From: a virus
DNA length: 24,459 nt
Strand: one strand, 5' to 3'
Virus record (IMG/VR): IMGVR_UViG_3300009124_000101
Span: 1 to 24,459 of that record
Position numbers and translations under genes: made by a program. Shown in pieces: positions 9,278 through 16,942 of the stretch. Under the pieces are notes generated by a model. That model was given only the letters and a program-made list of their open reading frames with translations, was not told where the DNA came from and searched no databases. Every line of letters begins with the position of its first letter. Position 1 is the stretch's first letter.

Positions 9278-12200
9278 AGACCCAATCTCTTACGAGTGCT
9301 TCCGCTCATCTGTAATCGCTTCAGTGTATTCTGCTCACCGCGTTTTGCGCCTTGTGCTGCTGCACTTTGCATTCCAGACTGGAACTGATCTGCCGTCACG
9401 TAATCAACGCTGTTAATGCGCTCCACGGTGTACCGAACATCGATTGGAGCGGCAACTGCAGTACCGCCACCGCCGCTTTCCGTTCCACCATCGCCACTGG
9501 CTGGGATGACGCTATTGCCGCGTGAGCCGCGCGAATAACGCGACATGCTTTCACGCATCTTGCTTTCAGGGATGACATACTCAGGCTCACCACCTTCACC
9601 GATTAATGCGTTGGTTGGCCTATTAACGTAGCCGCCTTCTGCCATAGGCAAAGACGTAGCCGCACCAAACGAGCTGGTATTACCAAAGGGGTTGGTCATG
9701 CCACCACCACCAATGCCTGCAACACCGGCAGAGCCCCCAGGGCTAGCGGCAGGGCTCATAAACCCACCAGCTGCCGATCCAATTATGCTCGTAATAATTT
9801 GGATAGCCTGCATCTTGATTGCAGCAGCAATAATCTGAGCCGTCATATCTAAGAAGTGGTCTGCTGTTCGTTGGAATAGATTTGCCAACGCTTCTTGAGC
9901 AGTCATGCTGCCGCTAATAATGCCTTTGAATGATTCGCTAAACGCATCTCCTATCGCTCCAGCCGCTTGAACGACTTGAAAACCTTTGTCAGTCAGTAAG
10001 TCCAATTCATCTTGAAGCCTGCCAGTTTCTTCATCTATTAGTTCCTGCCCTCGCTTGGGGCTTTTAAGAACCTCTAGCTTTTTGCGTATATCTGTAGTGT
10101 CACGGTCAGGATCATCTTTTTTAATTTTTGCAATCTCTCTATCGATCTCTAGCTGCATTCTGGCCTCTTCTGTTGTAGCGGCTCGCAACAAAAGCTCATG
10201 ATCTAGTTGTTCAATTAAGTCTTTATAGTTCTCGTCGCGTCCGGCCTCTAAAAGTTTTAATTCGTTTGCGCTACGGTTGGTTTGAAGAGCTATTTCAGCT
10301 GAAGTTTTCTGCAGAATTGCTATCCTTTCTTGCTCGGTTTTTGCACCCTCAAGCTGTTTCTTCATCCTTTCGGTTAAAGAAAGAATTTTTTGTTCGTTTT
10401 TCAGACGAATTACTGTTTCATCGTCTTGGTTAATTTTTGCTTGAGTAATTTTATCTTCGATTTCGACTCTTTGTCGCAAAGCCTCAGACTCTATGTTTAA
10501 ACGGGTTATGCGTTTTTCAATTCTTTCTTGTTCCGTGTCAGAGCGTTTACCCCCGCCCTTATACGTCTTTTCGTTTTTTTCAATTAGAGCTTTACGCTTG
10601 CTTAGCAATTTATTTAATTCTATTTGCCTCTTGTTTTGAACGTTAAGCTCTATAGATCCTTCTTTCTCAAGCTCTAAACGAGCCTTTTGAAAAATAATTT
10701 CTCTGTTTAATTTATAAACTTTATCGTTCGTTAAATCACCATCTATTTCAGATATTTGCAGCTGTTTTCGCAAGATAACAGATTCTGCTGAGTGAAAGTC
10801 AAGCTTTTCTTTTGTTTTTAAAGCGGCCTTCCCGGCATTCATTGAGACTTTAAAACTCTCTTCATTTATTTGTCGCATAAGATTTCGCGTTGCTTCTGTC
10901 GGCCTGTCAAATTTTGTAGTTGGCTCGCGTCCAGCACTTTTTTCAGCCAATGTTGGAGCGCGTTTCGTAAAGGTTGCTCGTAGTTTTTCTGCTTGAGGCC
11001 CGCCATCAAGAATTGTTCTTCTTATTTGAGCGTCAAGTACATTGTTTTCAACTGCGCCAATAATCCCTTTAAGGACATTAGAGGAATTTATTAATCCAGC
11101 GACTCCTGCCATCATTATGGTCATAGCTCGACTAAAATCGTTAGACAGCTCGGTGACATCTGCGCCAAATTCTTTTAAAGCATCTACACCATCTTGGCCA
11201 ACTAATCTTGTCAACTCGCTAGTCGCTAAAGCAAGAGCTGCGCTACTGTTTTCTGCTTCCTCAAGCTCGCCAATCAATGTAGAAAACTCGGTATTTGCTG
11301 TTCCTGTTGCAGCAATAATTGCGTCAAGGTTTGCAGTTGCTGGCTGCAAAGCGTTGCCTAAATCAGCTGATTGAGAAATGAGTTGATCGACCATCGCGCC
11401 AATCTGCGTTCCAATCAGCGATAGCCCGAATCCAAATTCACCACCAATCATTCCTCCGCCAAAACCACCTGCAGCACCACCAATAGATGCGCCTGCTCCT
11501 TGCCCAAATAGCAGCGGGAAAGCGCCACCAATTAATGCGCTGCTTTGAGCACTCCTTAACCTCTTGCTACGTTCTGCTGCTGCTAAAGCCGCAGGACTGC
11601 CTGGGATGCCTTCCGCCCCGCCAACCGGACTTGTTTGGCCGGTAAGCATTAAACTTTCACGAGCAATTCTTCTTCGCTCCTTGTCAATTTTTTTTATTGC
11701 TGCCATCTCTTGATCAGTTTTAATACCAAGAGCTTTTGCGTTTTCATCTAATTCTTTTTTACTTAGCGCTATCATTTTTTCAAACGTTGCCTTTTGAAAA
11801 GCCTCTTCAGTCTTAAATTCTTGCAAAAGCATATCAACCTTCATGTCATGCGTTTTTCTGTCAAGTCTTTCGTTAATTCTTCCCATTTCTACGGCAAACT
11901 TTTTCTGAGCATCAAAAGCTTCCACCTGACTCGCTGTCTGGCGCATTAATTGAAGACGACTTTCCCTTTCTAAGTCACGCTGAGGACCAATTGGAGATGC
12001 GTGGGCATTAGGATCTCCTTGTCGGCGAAGCGCCGCCCGAGACTCTCTTCGCATTCTTCCAGCAGATATAGTTCTTGAAATATGTTCCTCTAAATCGGCC
12101 TGTTTTCTTAAAGATTTTATCCTGGAATTATCATTAGCCAGCAACTGCCGCTGCATTCGCTCCATCGAGGTATAAATATCAGCTCTGCGGTCTAATTCTT

Positions 12201-12378
12201 CATTTATTTGTTTTTCTCTTTTTCTTTGATCAAATGATTTTAACTTTGACTCATAGTTAGAAAAAGCCCTGTCCGCAGCTTCCAACCCCTCTGTAATTTT
12301 TTTAATCTGAGCAGCAAGCTTTTTAATATTTTCTTGGCCTTGGACGCTGGCCTTAATATTTACGCCGTAGTCAGCCAC
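9274..12378 (-). CDS. Tail length tape measure protein
   Basis: The 1034-residue product is the tail ruler: it sets tail length during assembly and is released ahead of DNA during infection. Translation starts at GTG 12378 (ADYGVNIKASVQGQENIKKL); the next in-frame ATG is about 70 residues further in. Residues 15-245 are mostly charged and predicted coiled coil. A Gly-rich hydrophobic block spans about 281-330, a possible membrane-interacting segment. A long Lys/Glu coiled coil follows at about 500-760. Near the C-terminus are AAGAIGDAFSESFKGIISGS and a hydrophobic helix with AAAIKMQAIQIITSIIG, typical of lambda gpH-like tape measures. The last 150 residues are Gly/Ser-rich and include EGGYVNRPTNALIGEGG and PEYVIPE, also typical of the family. 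It follows the chaperone gene, as expected. Confidence 0.93.
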   Translation of the reverse strand: MADYGVNIKASVQGQENIKKLAAQIKKITEGLEAADRAFSNYESKLKSFDQRKREKQINEELDRRADIYTSMERMQRQLLANDNSRIKSLRKQADLEEHISRTISAGRMRRESRAALRRQGDPNAHASPIGPQRDLERESRLQLMRQTASQVEAFDAQKKFAVEMGRINERLDRKTHDMKVDMLLQEFKTEEAFQKATFEKMIALSKKELDENAKALGIKTDQEMAAIKKIDKERRRIARESLMLTGQTSPVGGAEGIPGSPAALAAAERSKRLRSAQSSALIGGAFPLLFGQGAGASIGGAAGGFGGGMIGGEFGFGLSLIGTQIGAMVDQLISQSADLGNALQPATANLDAIIAATGTANTEFSTLIGELEEAENSSAALALATSELTRLVGQDGVDALKEFGADVTELSNDFSRAMTIMMAGVAGLINSSNVLKGIIGAVENNVLDAQIRRTILDGGPQAEKLRATFTKRAPTLAEKSAGREPTTKFDRPTEATRNLMRQINEESFKVSMNAGKAALKTKEKLDFHSAESVILRKQLQISEIDGDLTNDKVYKLNREIIFQKARLELEKEGSIELNVQNKRQIELNKLLSKRKALIEKNEKTYKGGGKRSDTEQERIEKRITRLNIESEALRQRVEIEDKITQAKINQDDETVIRLKNEQKILSLTERMKKQLEGAKTEQERIAILQKTSAEIALQTNRSANELKLLEAGRDENYKDLIEQLDHELLLRAATTEEARMQLEIDREIAKIKKDDPDRDTTDIRKKLEVLKSPKRGQELIDEETGRLQDELDLLTDKGFQVVQAAGAIGDAFSESFKGIISGSMTAQEALANLFQRTADHFLDMTAQIIAAAIKMQAIQIITSIIGSAAGGFMSPAASPGGSAGVAGIGGGGMTNPFGNTSSFGAATSLPMAEGGYVNRPTNALIGEGGEPEYVIPESKMRESMSRYSRGSRGNSVIPASGDGGTESGGGGTAVAAPIDVRYTVERINSVDYVTADQFQSGMQSAAAQGAKRGEQNTLKRLQMSGSTRKRLGL

Positions 12379-12426
12379 AAGCTTAAACCAAACGCCTATT
12401 GCCCCAGTTTACCGCTTACTGGCTTC

Positions 12427-12949
12427 TTACGCTCTTCTGCGTATTTGAGTTTGATCTCTCGCTTTCTCCTCTTGCTCACGCTTTAGCTCATAAAAAGCCG
12501 CCCATCCAATCATTTCTTCTCGCGTCAACGTCCGAACAAGCTGAGCTACCGTCAAATGCAGCTCTGACGCAAGGAAATAGATAAAAAACCAATCGTTGTT
12601 AGCTTTTCAAGTCAGCCTTCGCTTCCTCCACCTTGTTTTCCGCTCCAGAGGTCAGCATGGCAAGCTGAATTTCTTGCAGCACCGAAGCGTCTACAGCGTT
12701 CTTGAGTTGTGACTTCTCTCCGTCCTGAAAGAGACGTTTGCCATCGGCATCAAGCGCCTTTTCAATCATCATGCCTAAAGCAAAATCTCCAGAGTCATCT
12801 TTATCAGATTTTTTCTGGATCGATTCACGCTCGGCAATGGTCAAAGGATGCCAATAAACCTCCAGCACTACTTCGCCTTCGTCCTTCACCTCATGCTTGT
12901 AAAGCTGGCTGATGCCAAACTTGTTCCGAAGCAACTCGGTAGCACGCAT
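12427..12949 (-). CDS. Tail assembly chaperone, frameshifted long form (predicted +1)
   Basis: The short product (next entry) ends at TAA 12599-12601. A second frame opens at 12606 after a TGA (12607-12609) and continues to TAA 12427-12429. It encodes NNDWFFIYFLASELHLTVAQ, then a stretch containing LTREEMIGWAAF and YELKREQEEK. This is the composition and W-x2-F/Y pattern of the T extension in gpG-gpGT chaperones. The extension has no ATG near its start, so a shift is the simplest way to express it. The shift must occur between 12609 and 12599, and going forward it is +1 (equivalent to -2). The Lys codon AAA at 12607-12605 lies in an AAAA run, so its tRNA could re-pair one base forward. The fusion would be about 173 residues. 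Such chaperones load the tape measure, whose gene follows 48 bases later. Confidence 0.68.
12599..12949 (-). CDS. Tail assembly chaperone, short form (gpG-like)
   Basis: This 116-residue product starts at ATG 12949 and contains EVKDEGEVVLEVYWHPLTIA and an acidic C-terminal half (DKDDSGDFALGMMIEKALDA). The mix of a small beta N-terminus with a helical acidic remainder fits the gpG-type chaperone that coats the tape measure before tube polymerisation. It lies directly between the tail terminator and tape measure genes. In lambda-like phages the tube gene would sit between terminator and chaperone, and it is absent here. Because the second frame follows at once, most ribosomes would make this short form and a minority the long form. 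No recognisable domain was matched beyond the position and the frameshift extension. Confidence 0.8.
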   Translation of the reverse strand: MRATELLRNKFGISQLYKHEVKDEGEVVLEVYWHPLTIAERESIQKKSDKDDSGDFALGMMIEKALDADGKRLFQDGEKSQLKNAVDASVLQEIQLAMLTSGAENKVEEAKADLKS

Positions 12950-12975
12950 GAAATAATCTCGTTTCGATTAATATA

Positions 12976-13404
12976 CTATACGACTGCTGTAAATTGGCAA
13001 GAAATAATTCCAAGAAAGTGAGCACGATCTTCTAGCTCTAAAGGGTTCGGTCCAGTAACGTCAAGCACCCGTGGTGCAACATTAAATACGTCCGTATAGC
13101 CATTGGCGTTTACCGATGTCAAGCCGTCAATTACTGATTCGCTAACAGCTGCAAGTGCTGCCGTGCCAGCAGATTTTGGTACATACACGTTGCACTGAAT
13201 TATTCCGCGATAGTAATCAGAAGCAGCTCCTTGGTTTTGGAGCGTGGATTGATTAAAGCTTATTCGCATGGAAACATACTTTTTAGTCTTACCAGGGGTT
13301 GTGTACTTGATATTGTCGTAAACCATTTCAACAGTGTTATCCGCCGCTACGACTGCATCGGTAACAGCTTTTTCAAAAGCAGCACGGGCGTTTACAAGAG
13401 TCAT
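12976..13404 (-). CDS. Tail terminator protein
   Basis: This 142-residue protein has an alternating helix-strand pattern: an N-terminal helix (NARAAFEKAVTDAV), a strand with KKYVSMRISFNQS, then IIQCNVYVPKSAG, a helix, and a C-terminal strand ending FLGIISCQFTAVV. This is the gpU/gp17-type tail terminator plan, in which a hexamer caps the tube and joins it to the head. The position after the gp10-like neck protein, and before the chaperone, supports this. The start is ATG 13404, three bases after the previous stop. Sequence identity to named terminators cannot be seen directly, so the assignment rests on size, strand pattern and order. Confidence 0.7.
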   Translation of the reverse strand: MTLVNARAAFEKAVTDAVVAADNTVEMVYDNIKYTTPGKTKKYVSMRISFNQSTLQNQGAASDYYRGIIQCNVYVPKSAGTAALAAVSESVIDGLTSVNANGYTDVFNVAPRVLDVTGPNPLELEDRAHFLGIISCQFTAVV

Positions 13405-13406
13405 GG

Positions 13407-13973
13407 CTAGAAAATACTGATGTTTTGAGCTTGGGTAGACTTGCCAGCCGCATTTCTTCGGCCAGCCTTCCCTGCAACCTTGATTTGACCTAACCTCTGG
13501 CTTTCTGTAAATGCTTTATTTACCTGATCCTTTACGTCGCCAAGAAAAGCAAGCGTCTTGCCGTCCTCTAATGCGTAAGGGGCGTAATGCACGGTATTTG
13601 AAATGTAAACAGTTGGGTACTGCTTGAAATTAAAGTCAAACGGGCCTGGGTAACGTCTTTCAATCGTTCCCATGTTTTTTTTCACGCCCCAAGGGGTAAG
13701 AGTGTCACCAGTGCCTCTTGCTAGCTTGTGATACACAGTTGACCATGGCGTTTTCGTCCGCCTATTTCTGTCACTTTGTTCTCTGCTTTCTCTTTTTATC
13801 CTGTAAGAAGTTGCCTTCCAGCTTGAAGCAAAATACCCCGTATAAACTGGGCTATTCTCAGGTGTAGAAAGGTCTTCGACTAAGCTATTAATTAATTTAT
13901 TAAAACCTTGGTCAAAATAAGCCTCGAAGTCGTTTTCAAAATCAAACAGGTTGGTGCTCGCAAATTTAGCCAT
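13407..13973 (-). CDS. Neck / tail completion protein, HK97 gp10-like
   Basis: This 188-residue protein has an N-terminal amphipathic helix with FEAYFDQGFNKLINSLVEDL, the segment SPVYTGYFASSWKAT, and the motif YISNTVHYAPYALEDGK. The last matches the I-x-N-x2-YA-x2-LE-x-G signature of HK97 gp10-type neck proteins, which bridge head and tail. A basic region (residues 55-70) and a Gly/Lys/Arg-rich C-terminal tail suggest contact with DNA or disorder. The start ATG overlaps the stop of the upstream gene (TAATG). The order adaptor, head closure, gp10-like, terminator is the standard neck order, and this gene fills the third place. Longer than lambda gpZ-type relatives' core, with extra length mostly in the basic segments. 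Confidence 0.78.
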   Translation of the reverse strand: MAKFASTNLFDFENDFEAYFDQGFNKLINSLVEDLSTPENSPVYTGYFASSWKATSYRIKRESREQSDRNRRTKTPWSTVYHKLARGTGDTLTPWGVKKNMGTIERRYPGPFDFNFKQYPTVYISNTVHYAPYALEDGKTLAFLGDVKDQVNKAFTESQRLGQIKVAGKAGRRNAAGKSTQAQNISIF

Positions 13974-14356
13974 TAGAACACCACCTGCAAAATAAACAAA
14001 TACTCTTGCCCACCCTTGTAGGTGCGAATGTCAGTGATTTGAGCGACCCTGTTAGACCCTGCATATTTAACACTTACGCTGTCTTCAAAAGTTGGTTGAT
14101 TGTCGCCAATCAGGCCTGGAGTGATATAAAGCTTTGCTGTTCGCTTCTCAGCTTCAGCCTCTTCTTCTGATCGTACAAATTCGATTGGTGCGTCAAAAGC
14201 GTAGGACGTGTCGGTCGTCGTCAACGCACCAGTGCTGGTGTTATACGTTGGCGATGCCTTACGAGTGTAGATGACTGTCGTGTCAAGGGATTTGCCCAGA
14301 TCAGCTACAACTGATTTGGCAACGTTCTTGAATAAACTGTCTAGTGCTCCTGGCAT
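13973..14356 (-). CDS. Head closure (stopper) protein
   Basis: This 127-residue protein lies between the head-tail adaptor and the gp10-like neck protein, where the head closure protein is encoded in HK97- and SPP1-like phages. It has an N-terminal helix, then TTVIYTRKASPTYNTSTGAL, a strand-rich region with ITPGLIGDNQPTFEDSVSV, and a final strand EYLFILQVVF. This Y-T-R-K...TYN-x-S-TG-x-L style resembles the small SH3-like closure proteins of the gp16/FII group. It begins one base after the stop of the adaptor gene and its stop overlaps the next start. No catalytic residue is expected. The function is mainly from gene order and size. Confidence 0.65.
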   Translation of the reverse strand: MPGALDSLFKNVAKSVVADLGKSLDTTVIYTRKASPTYNTSTGALTTTDTSYAFDAPIEFVRSEEEAEAEKRTAKLYITPGLIGDNQPTFEDSVSVKYAGSNRVAQITDIRTYKGGQEYLFILQVVF

Positions 14357-14357
14357 C

Positions 14358-14888
14358 TCAACCTCTCACAGTACGAACTTGATAAGAGCCAGAGCCTCCA
14401 AGGCAATAAGCACCAAGATAAGACTGCAGCCAAGGGTAAACGTCGAATACGTTATTGACAGTTCCAGTAGCTTGGCTAGAAGTGTTGTACTTGACTTCAA
14501 GTTCTCCGAGCTTGACTTGCTCGTATAACCCCGTATCGCCGGTAGTCCCTGTAATCGAGTCCGTGTCATTTGCTAATGCACGTGCCAGTTCATAAGCAGC
14601 GTACTTAATGTCTGCTGGAATAACACTGCAAGTTAACTCAACGCGATCAACGTGATAATTATTGCGTGGCCAGCTCAAAGCTTGGCTTGTATCGCAACGA
14701 TCACCGTAAAAATTCAACGAATCAATCCAGCGTGTTGCTGAAATTAATGCACGGTTCTTTTGATCGTCAGTCTTGTTGTCCCAAGTGCTGCTATCTGGAA
14801 CGGTTTCAAAATACGTGTTGGCTTCTGCCAACGTCACATAGCTGTTGGCTGTCTCACTCTTGAGTGTGGCGTTGATCGTGGCAGCCAT
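14358..14888 (-). CDS. Head-tail adaptor (gp6-like, often annotated DnaT-like)
   Basis: The preferred start is ATG 14888; an upstream in-frame GTG at 14912 would lie inside the hairpin that follows the capsid gene. The 176-residue product opens with VTLAEANTYFE and continues with ALISATRWIDSLNFYGDRCD and LSWPRN, a pattern seen in proteins often annotated as DnaT-like ssDNA-binding and that I take as connector adaptors. The mostly helical first half (to about residue 105, DIKYAAYELARAL) matches the gp6/gp15 adaptor plan that docks on the portal. The second half has short strands with GELEVKYN. It is the first gene after the major capsid protein. The DNA-replication name for this family is probably misleading here. 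Confidence 0.75.
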   Translation of the reverse strand: MAATINATLKSETANSYVTLAEANTYFETVPDSSTWDNKTDDQKNRALISATRWIDSLNFYGDRCDTSQALSWPRNNYHVDRVELTCSVIPADIKYAAYELARALANDTDSITGTTGDTGLYEQVKLGELEVKYNTSSQATGTVNNVFDVYPWLQSYLGAYCLGGSGSYQVRTVRG

Positions 14889-14904
14889 AGCGCAATAATA
14901 AGGT

Positions 14905-14926
14905 GGCCCCACCTAATGGTAGGGCC
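14905..14926 (-). terminator. Hairpin after the capsid gene, possible attenuator
   Basis: On the minus strand GGCCCUACC pairs with GGUGGGGCC around a four-base AUUA loop, giving a nine-pair stem with one G-U wobble. The tail is CUUAUUAUU, not a clean U run, so full termination is doubtful. It could lower read-through into the neck genes or protect the 3' end of the abundant capsid message. Confidence 0.55.
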
Positions 14927-14942
14927 TTTGCTCTGATCAAGA

Positions 14943-16022
14943 TCAGATGGTTGTGGTATCCAGCGGAGAGTTGACGGTCAACTGAACCATAGGGATCAGG
15001 TCAACGTCATAAGTGGCGGCCCACTTGTTAGCAGTAGCCAGGTTGGCGTTGGTGGGGTTGTCACCAGCGTCAGACCACTTAGTACCCATCACGTGATAGG
15101 TGCTGTGATAATCCACAGAAAGCACGTCTTGCTTCGAGAGGACGTTGCGATCAGCTTCAATGCGAAGCTCTTGCTGCACACCTTCAAGAATGGTTCCACT
15201 CTTGGTCAGGTAGCAATAGAACTCACGCTGATGACCACCAGTGCCAGGGGCAACGGTGTTCACTGCACTGTCGGTAACGACTCGCATTCCTGCGAACTCA
15301 CCAACTTCGCGAGCGCCAATGCCAACGCCACCACCACCCCAGGTCACTGCGCCAGAAGCGGCAAGTGCTGAAGTAGAGAAGGTCAGCATTCCTACCTGAT
15401 ACAGGTAGTAAGCAACAGAAGGATGAACAATCAGAGTGTCCAACTCTTCGCCGCGCTCTCCAAGCTTGGAGCGTGCTTCAGCAACTGTGGCTGCACTGAG
15501 GAAGTTAGCCTCAGCACCACCAGATGCTGCTGCAACAGCTTTATCCAAAGCGTTGGCAGAAAGTGCCGTACCAAACAATCCAGCAAGCTGTGAGAACAGA
15601 CGTGCGCTGTTCAGCTTGTTGATTGCGTCAGCCAGCTGGTTACGGATGTGAAGCATGGGGTCTTCGCCCGCAGCCAAAACTGCAATGTCATCTACGGCAT
15701 ACGCGAAACCGCGATGGCAGATGGTTGCAATCTGAGTGCCAGTTCCGATCTTTTGTGGCGTTAAATAGCCTTCGGTGCTGGTTCCCCACGTAGCAGTTCC
15801 GTCCATAATCTCCTCCGTTGGAGATACAGGATTGAACTCGGGAACTTGGATGCGAGTACCGCCTGAGCGGGAATCAAGCAATGAATTACGAACAACAGCA
15901 CCGCTCTTGATGAACAGACTGCGCTCTTTGATGGCCTCAGACACATAAGTGCTGAGATTATTCCTCTTGACGATGTCCGCTAGTAGGACACCGCCGGAAT
16001 AATTCTGAAATGGAGCGGCCAT
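14943..16022 (-). CDS. Major capsid protein (HK97 fold)
   Basis: The 359-residue product forms the icosahedral shell. The start MAAPFQNYSGGVLLADIV at ATG 16022 fits, since the scaffold is a separate gene and no N-terminal delta domain is needed. Recognisable elements in order are a spine-helix-like region with LLDSRSGGTRIQVPEFNPVS, GTQIATICHRGFAYAVDDIA, a long helix with HIRNQLADAINKLNSARLFS, the A-domain stretch ELDTLIVHPSVAYYLYQVGM, a Gly-rich turn, and MRVVTDSAVN before the final strands. This A-domain core (L-x2-LIVHP-x2-Y-x-L, then G-x-RV-V-x-D) is the signature of a large coat protein group with HK97 fold. It follows the scaffold gene after 65 bases containing two small hairpins and precedes the hairpin at 14905-14926, both consistent with special control of a highly made protein. 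Confidence 0.92.
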   Translation of the reverse strand: MAAPFQNYSGGVLLADIVKRNNLSTYVSEAIKERSLFIKSGAVVRNSLLDSRSGGTRIQVPEFNPVSPTEEIMDGTATWGTSTEGYLTPQKIGTGTQIATICHRGFAYAVDDIAVLAAGEDPMLHIRNQLADAINKLNSARLFSQLAGLFGTALSANALDKAVAAASGGAEANFLSAATVAEARSKLGERGEELDTLIVHPSVAYYLYQVGMLTFSTSALAASGAVTWGGGGVGIGAREVGEFAGMRVVTDSAVNTVAPGTGGHQREFYCYLTKSGTILEGVQQELRIEADRNVLSKQDVLSVDYHSTYHVMGTKWSDAGDNPTNANLATANKWAATYDVDLIPMVQLTVNSPLDTTTI

Positions 16023-16052
16023 TTCTTATTCAGGGATAATGTTTGCGGAGGA

Positions 16053-16088
16053 TCAAGTCACGGACTTGAAATGGTGTCCCACGGGGAC
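16053..16088 (-). repeat. Two adjacent hairpins before the capsid gene
   Basis: In the scaffold-capsid gap the sequence TCAAGTC-acg-GACTTGA (16053-16069) forms a seven-pair stem, and GTCCC-acg-GGGAC (16076-16088) forms a five-pair stem. Both have the same three-base loop, read CGT on the minus strand. No U-run follows, so they are unlikely to terminate. RNA processing or message stability is a possible role, by inference only. Confidence 0.5.
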
Positions 16089-16798
16089 TACTTTCCGGCC
16101 TCTCTCCTGAGCACGGCTGCAAGATCAGGGTCAGTAGCATCCAAAGCCATTTGCTTTGTTAAGTTAATACTACCCTCTAGCCAAGGATTTGCGATGCCTG
16201 CGGCACCTGCAGTTCCTGTAGATGGCTTAGCTCCCATCCCAGCTTGAGTGCTTGGCTTGAAGTGATGTTCAAAGCCAGAACCAGGATTTTTCAACTTGGC
16301 TAAATAAACACCTAAGTCTTGTTCAACGCCACCATCGAGAACTTTGACGCTGCCATCTTCAGACTTTTTAAGCCCGTTCTGCACTAATTGCAGCATCTGC
16401 TGAGCATTGATAGCTCCAGCCTGACTAATTGCAGACAACGCAGACGTTTGCATCGCTGCAGTTTCGTTTGAAACCCGAAGCTCTTGCAATTGACGCTCTA
16501 GATCAGCAATTTGTTGTTGCTTGTCTTGAGCAGTTTTGTTGGCCTCTTCCCAAAGGTCTTTCCATTGACCCTGGTCTTCAAGCGTTTTTCTGCGTTGATC
16601 GTCTTGTTTCTTGTAGACGTCATCAAGCTTGCCTTTAACGCCTTGAAATTTTTCCTCGGCTTCACTGGCGCGTAACTTTAACGCTTGAATTTGTTGCTCA
16701 TACGCTGAAACGTCTACAGCAGGAGTTGAAGTCGTAGTCTCAGCCACGGGCTGGTCAGAAGACGCCACGGGCGTCTCCTGGATGACTTGTTCTTCCAT
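16088..16798 (-). CDS. Capsid scaffold protein
   Basis: The 236-residue product has no globular-domain motif. An acidic, Thr/Pro-rich N-terminus (residues 1-30) is followed by a long predicted coiled coil at about 35-115 (YEQQIQALKLRASEAEEKF, then QQQIADLERQLQELRVS), a helical segment, a Gly/Ala/Pro-rich linker, and a C-terminal helix ALDATDPDLAAVLRREAGK. This coil plus charged C-terminal helix is the usual plan of scaffolds that bind the inside of the procapsid and leave before packaging. Position between portal and capsid supports this. No Ser-protease triad is visible, so there is no sign of a fused maturation protease. The start is ATG 16798. Confidence 0.82.
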   Translation of the reverse strand: MEEQVIQETPVASSDQPVAETTTSTPAVDVSAYEQQIQALKLRASEAEEKFQGVKGKLDDVYKKQDDQRRKTLEDQGQWKDLWEEANKTAQDKQQQIADLERQLQELRVSNETAAMQTSALSAISQAGAINAQQMLQLVQNGLKKSEDGSVKVLDGGVEQDLGVYLAKLKNPGSGFEHHFKPSTQAGMGAKPSTGTAGAAGIANPWLEGSINLTKQMALDATDPDLAAVLRREAGK

Positions 16799-16812
16799 TG
16801 TGAAAAGTAGAT

Positions 16813-16920
16813 TTACTCTTCTACTTTACTGCTTTTAGCTTTTTTAGTTTCCTTCTTTGCAGCAGGAGCTGAAGATCCCTCTTTTTTGGGAGGGTTGATC
16901 TCTTCAAAACGAAGTCCCAT
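16813..16920 (-). CDS. Tiny Lys/Glu-rich protein between portal and scaffold
   Basis: An ATG at 16920 opens a 35-codon frame beginning MGLRFEEINPPKK and ending in a Lys/Ala/Ser/Glu-rich tail (SSKVEE). It fits the 144-base gap between portal stop and scaffold start, which otherwise has no gene. A longer reading of the same frame would start at 17106 inside the portal gene, but that part looks like an out-of-frame shadow with Cys/Arg/Ser-rich composition. The protein could be a small virion or assembly factor. There is no recognised family and no clear ribosome site, so this is a tentative gene. Confidence 0.4.
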   Translation of the reverse strand: MGLRFEEINPPKKEGSSAPAAKKETKKAKSSKVEE

Positions 16921-16942
16921 GAGAATAAGAGCTGTTATACCC

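Noticed and set aside
12427-12584. Plus-strand frame opposite the chaperone extension
   Set aside because: It is antisense to the chaperone extension, whose T-domain composition and gene position are convincing.
12599-12620. A classic -1 slippery heptamer (such as GGGAAAG) for the chaperone
   Set aside because: The extension frame is +1 relative to the first frame, and a TGA at 12609-12607 blocks an earlier shift, so a -1 shift cannot produce the fusion.
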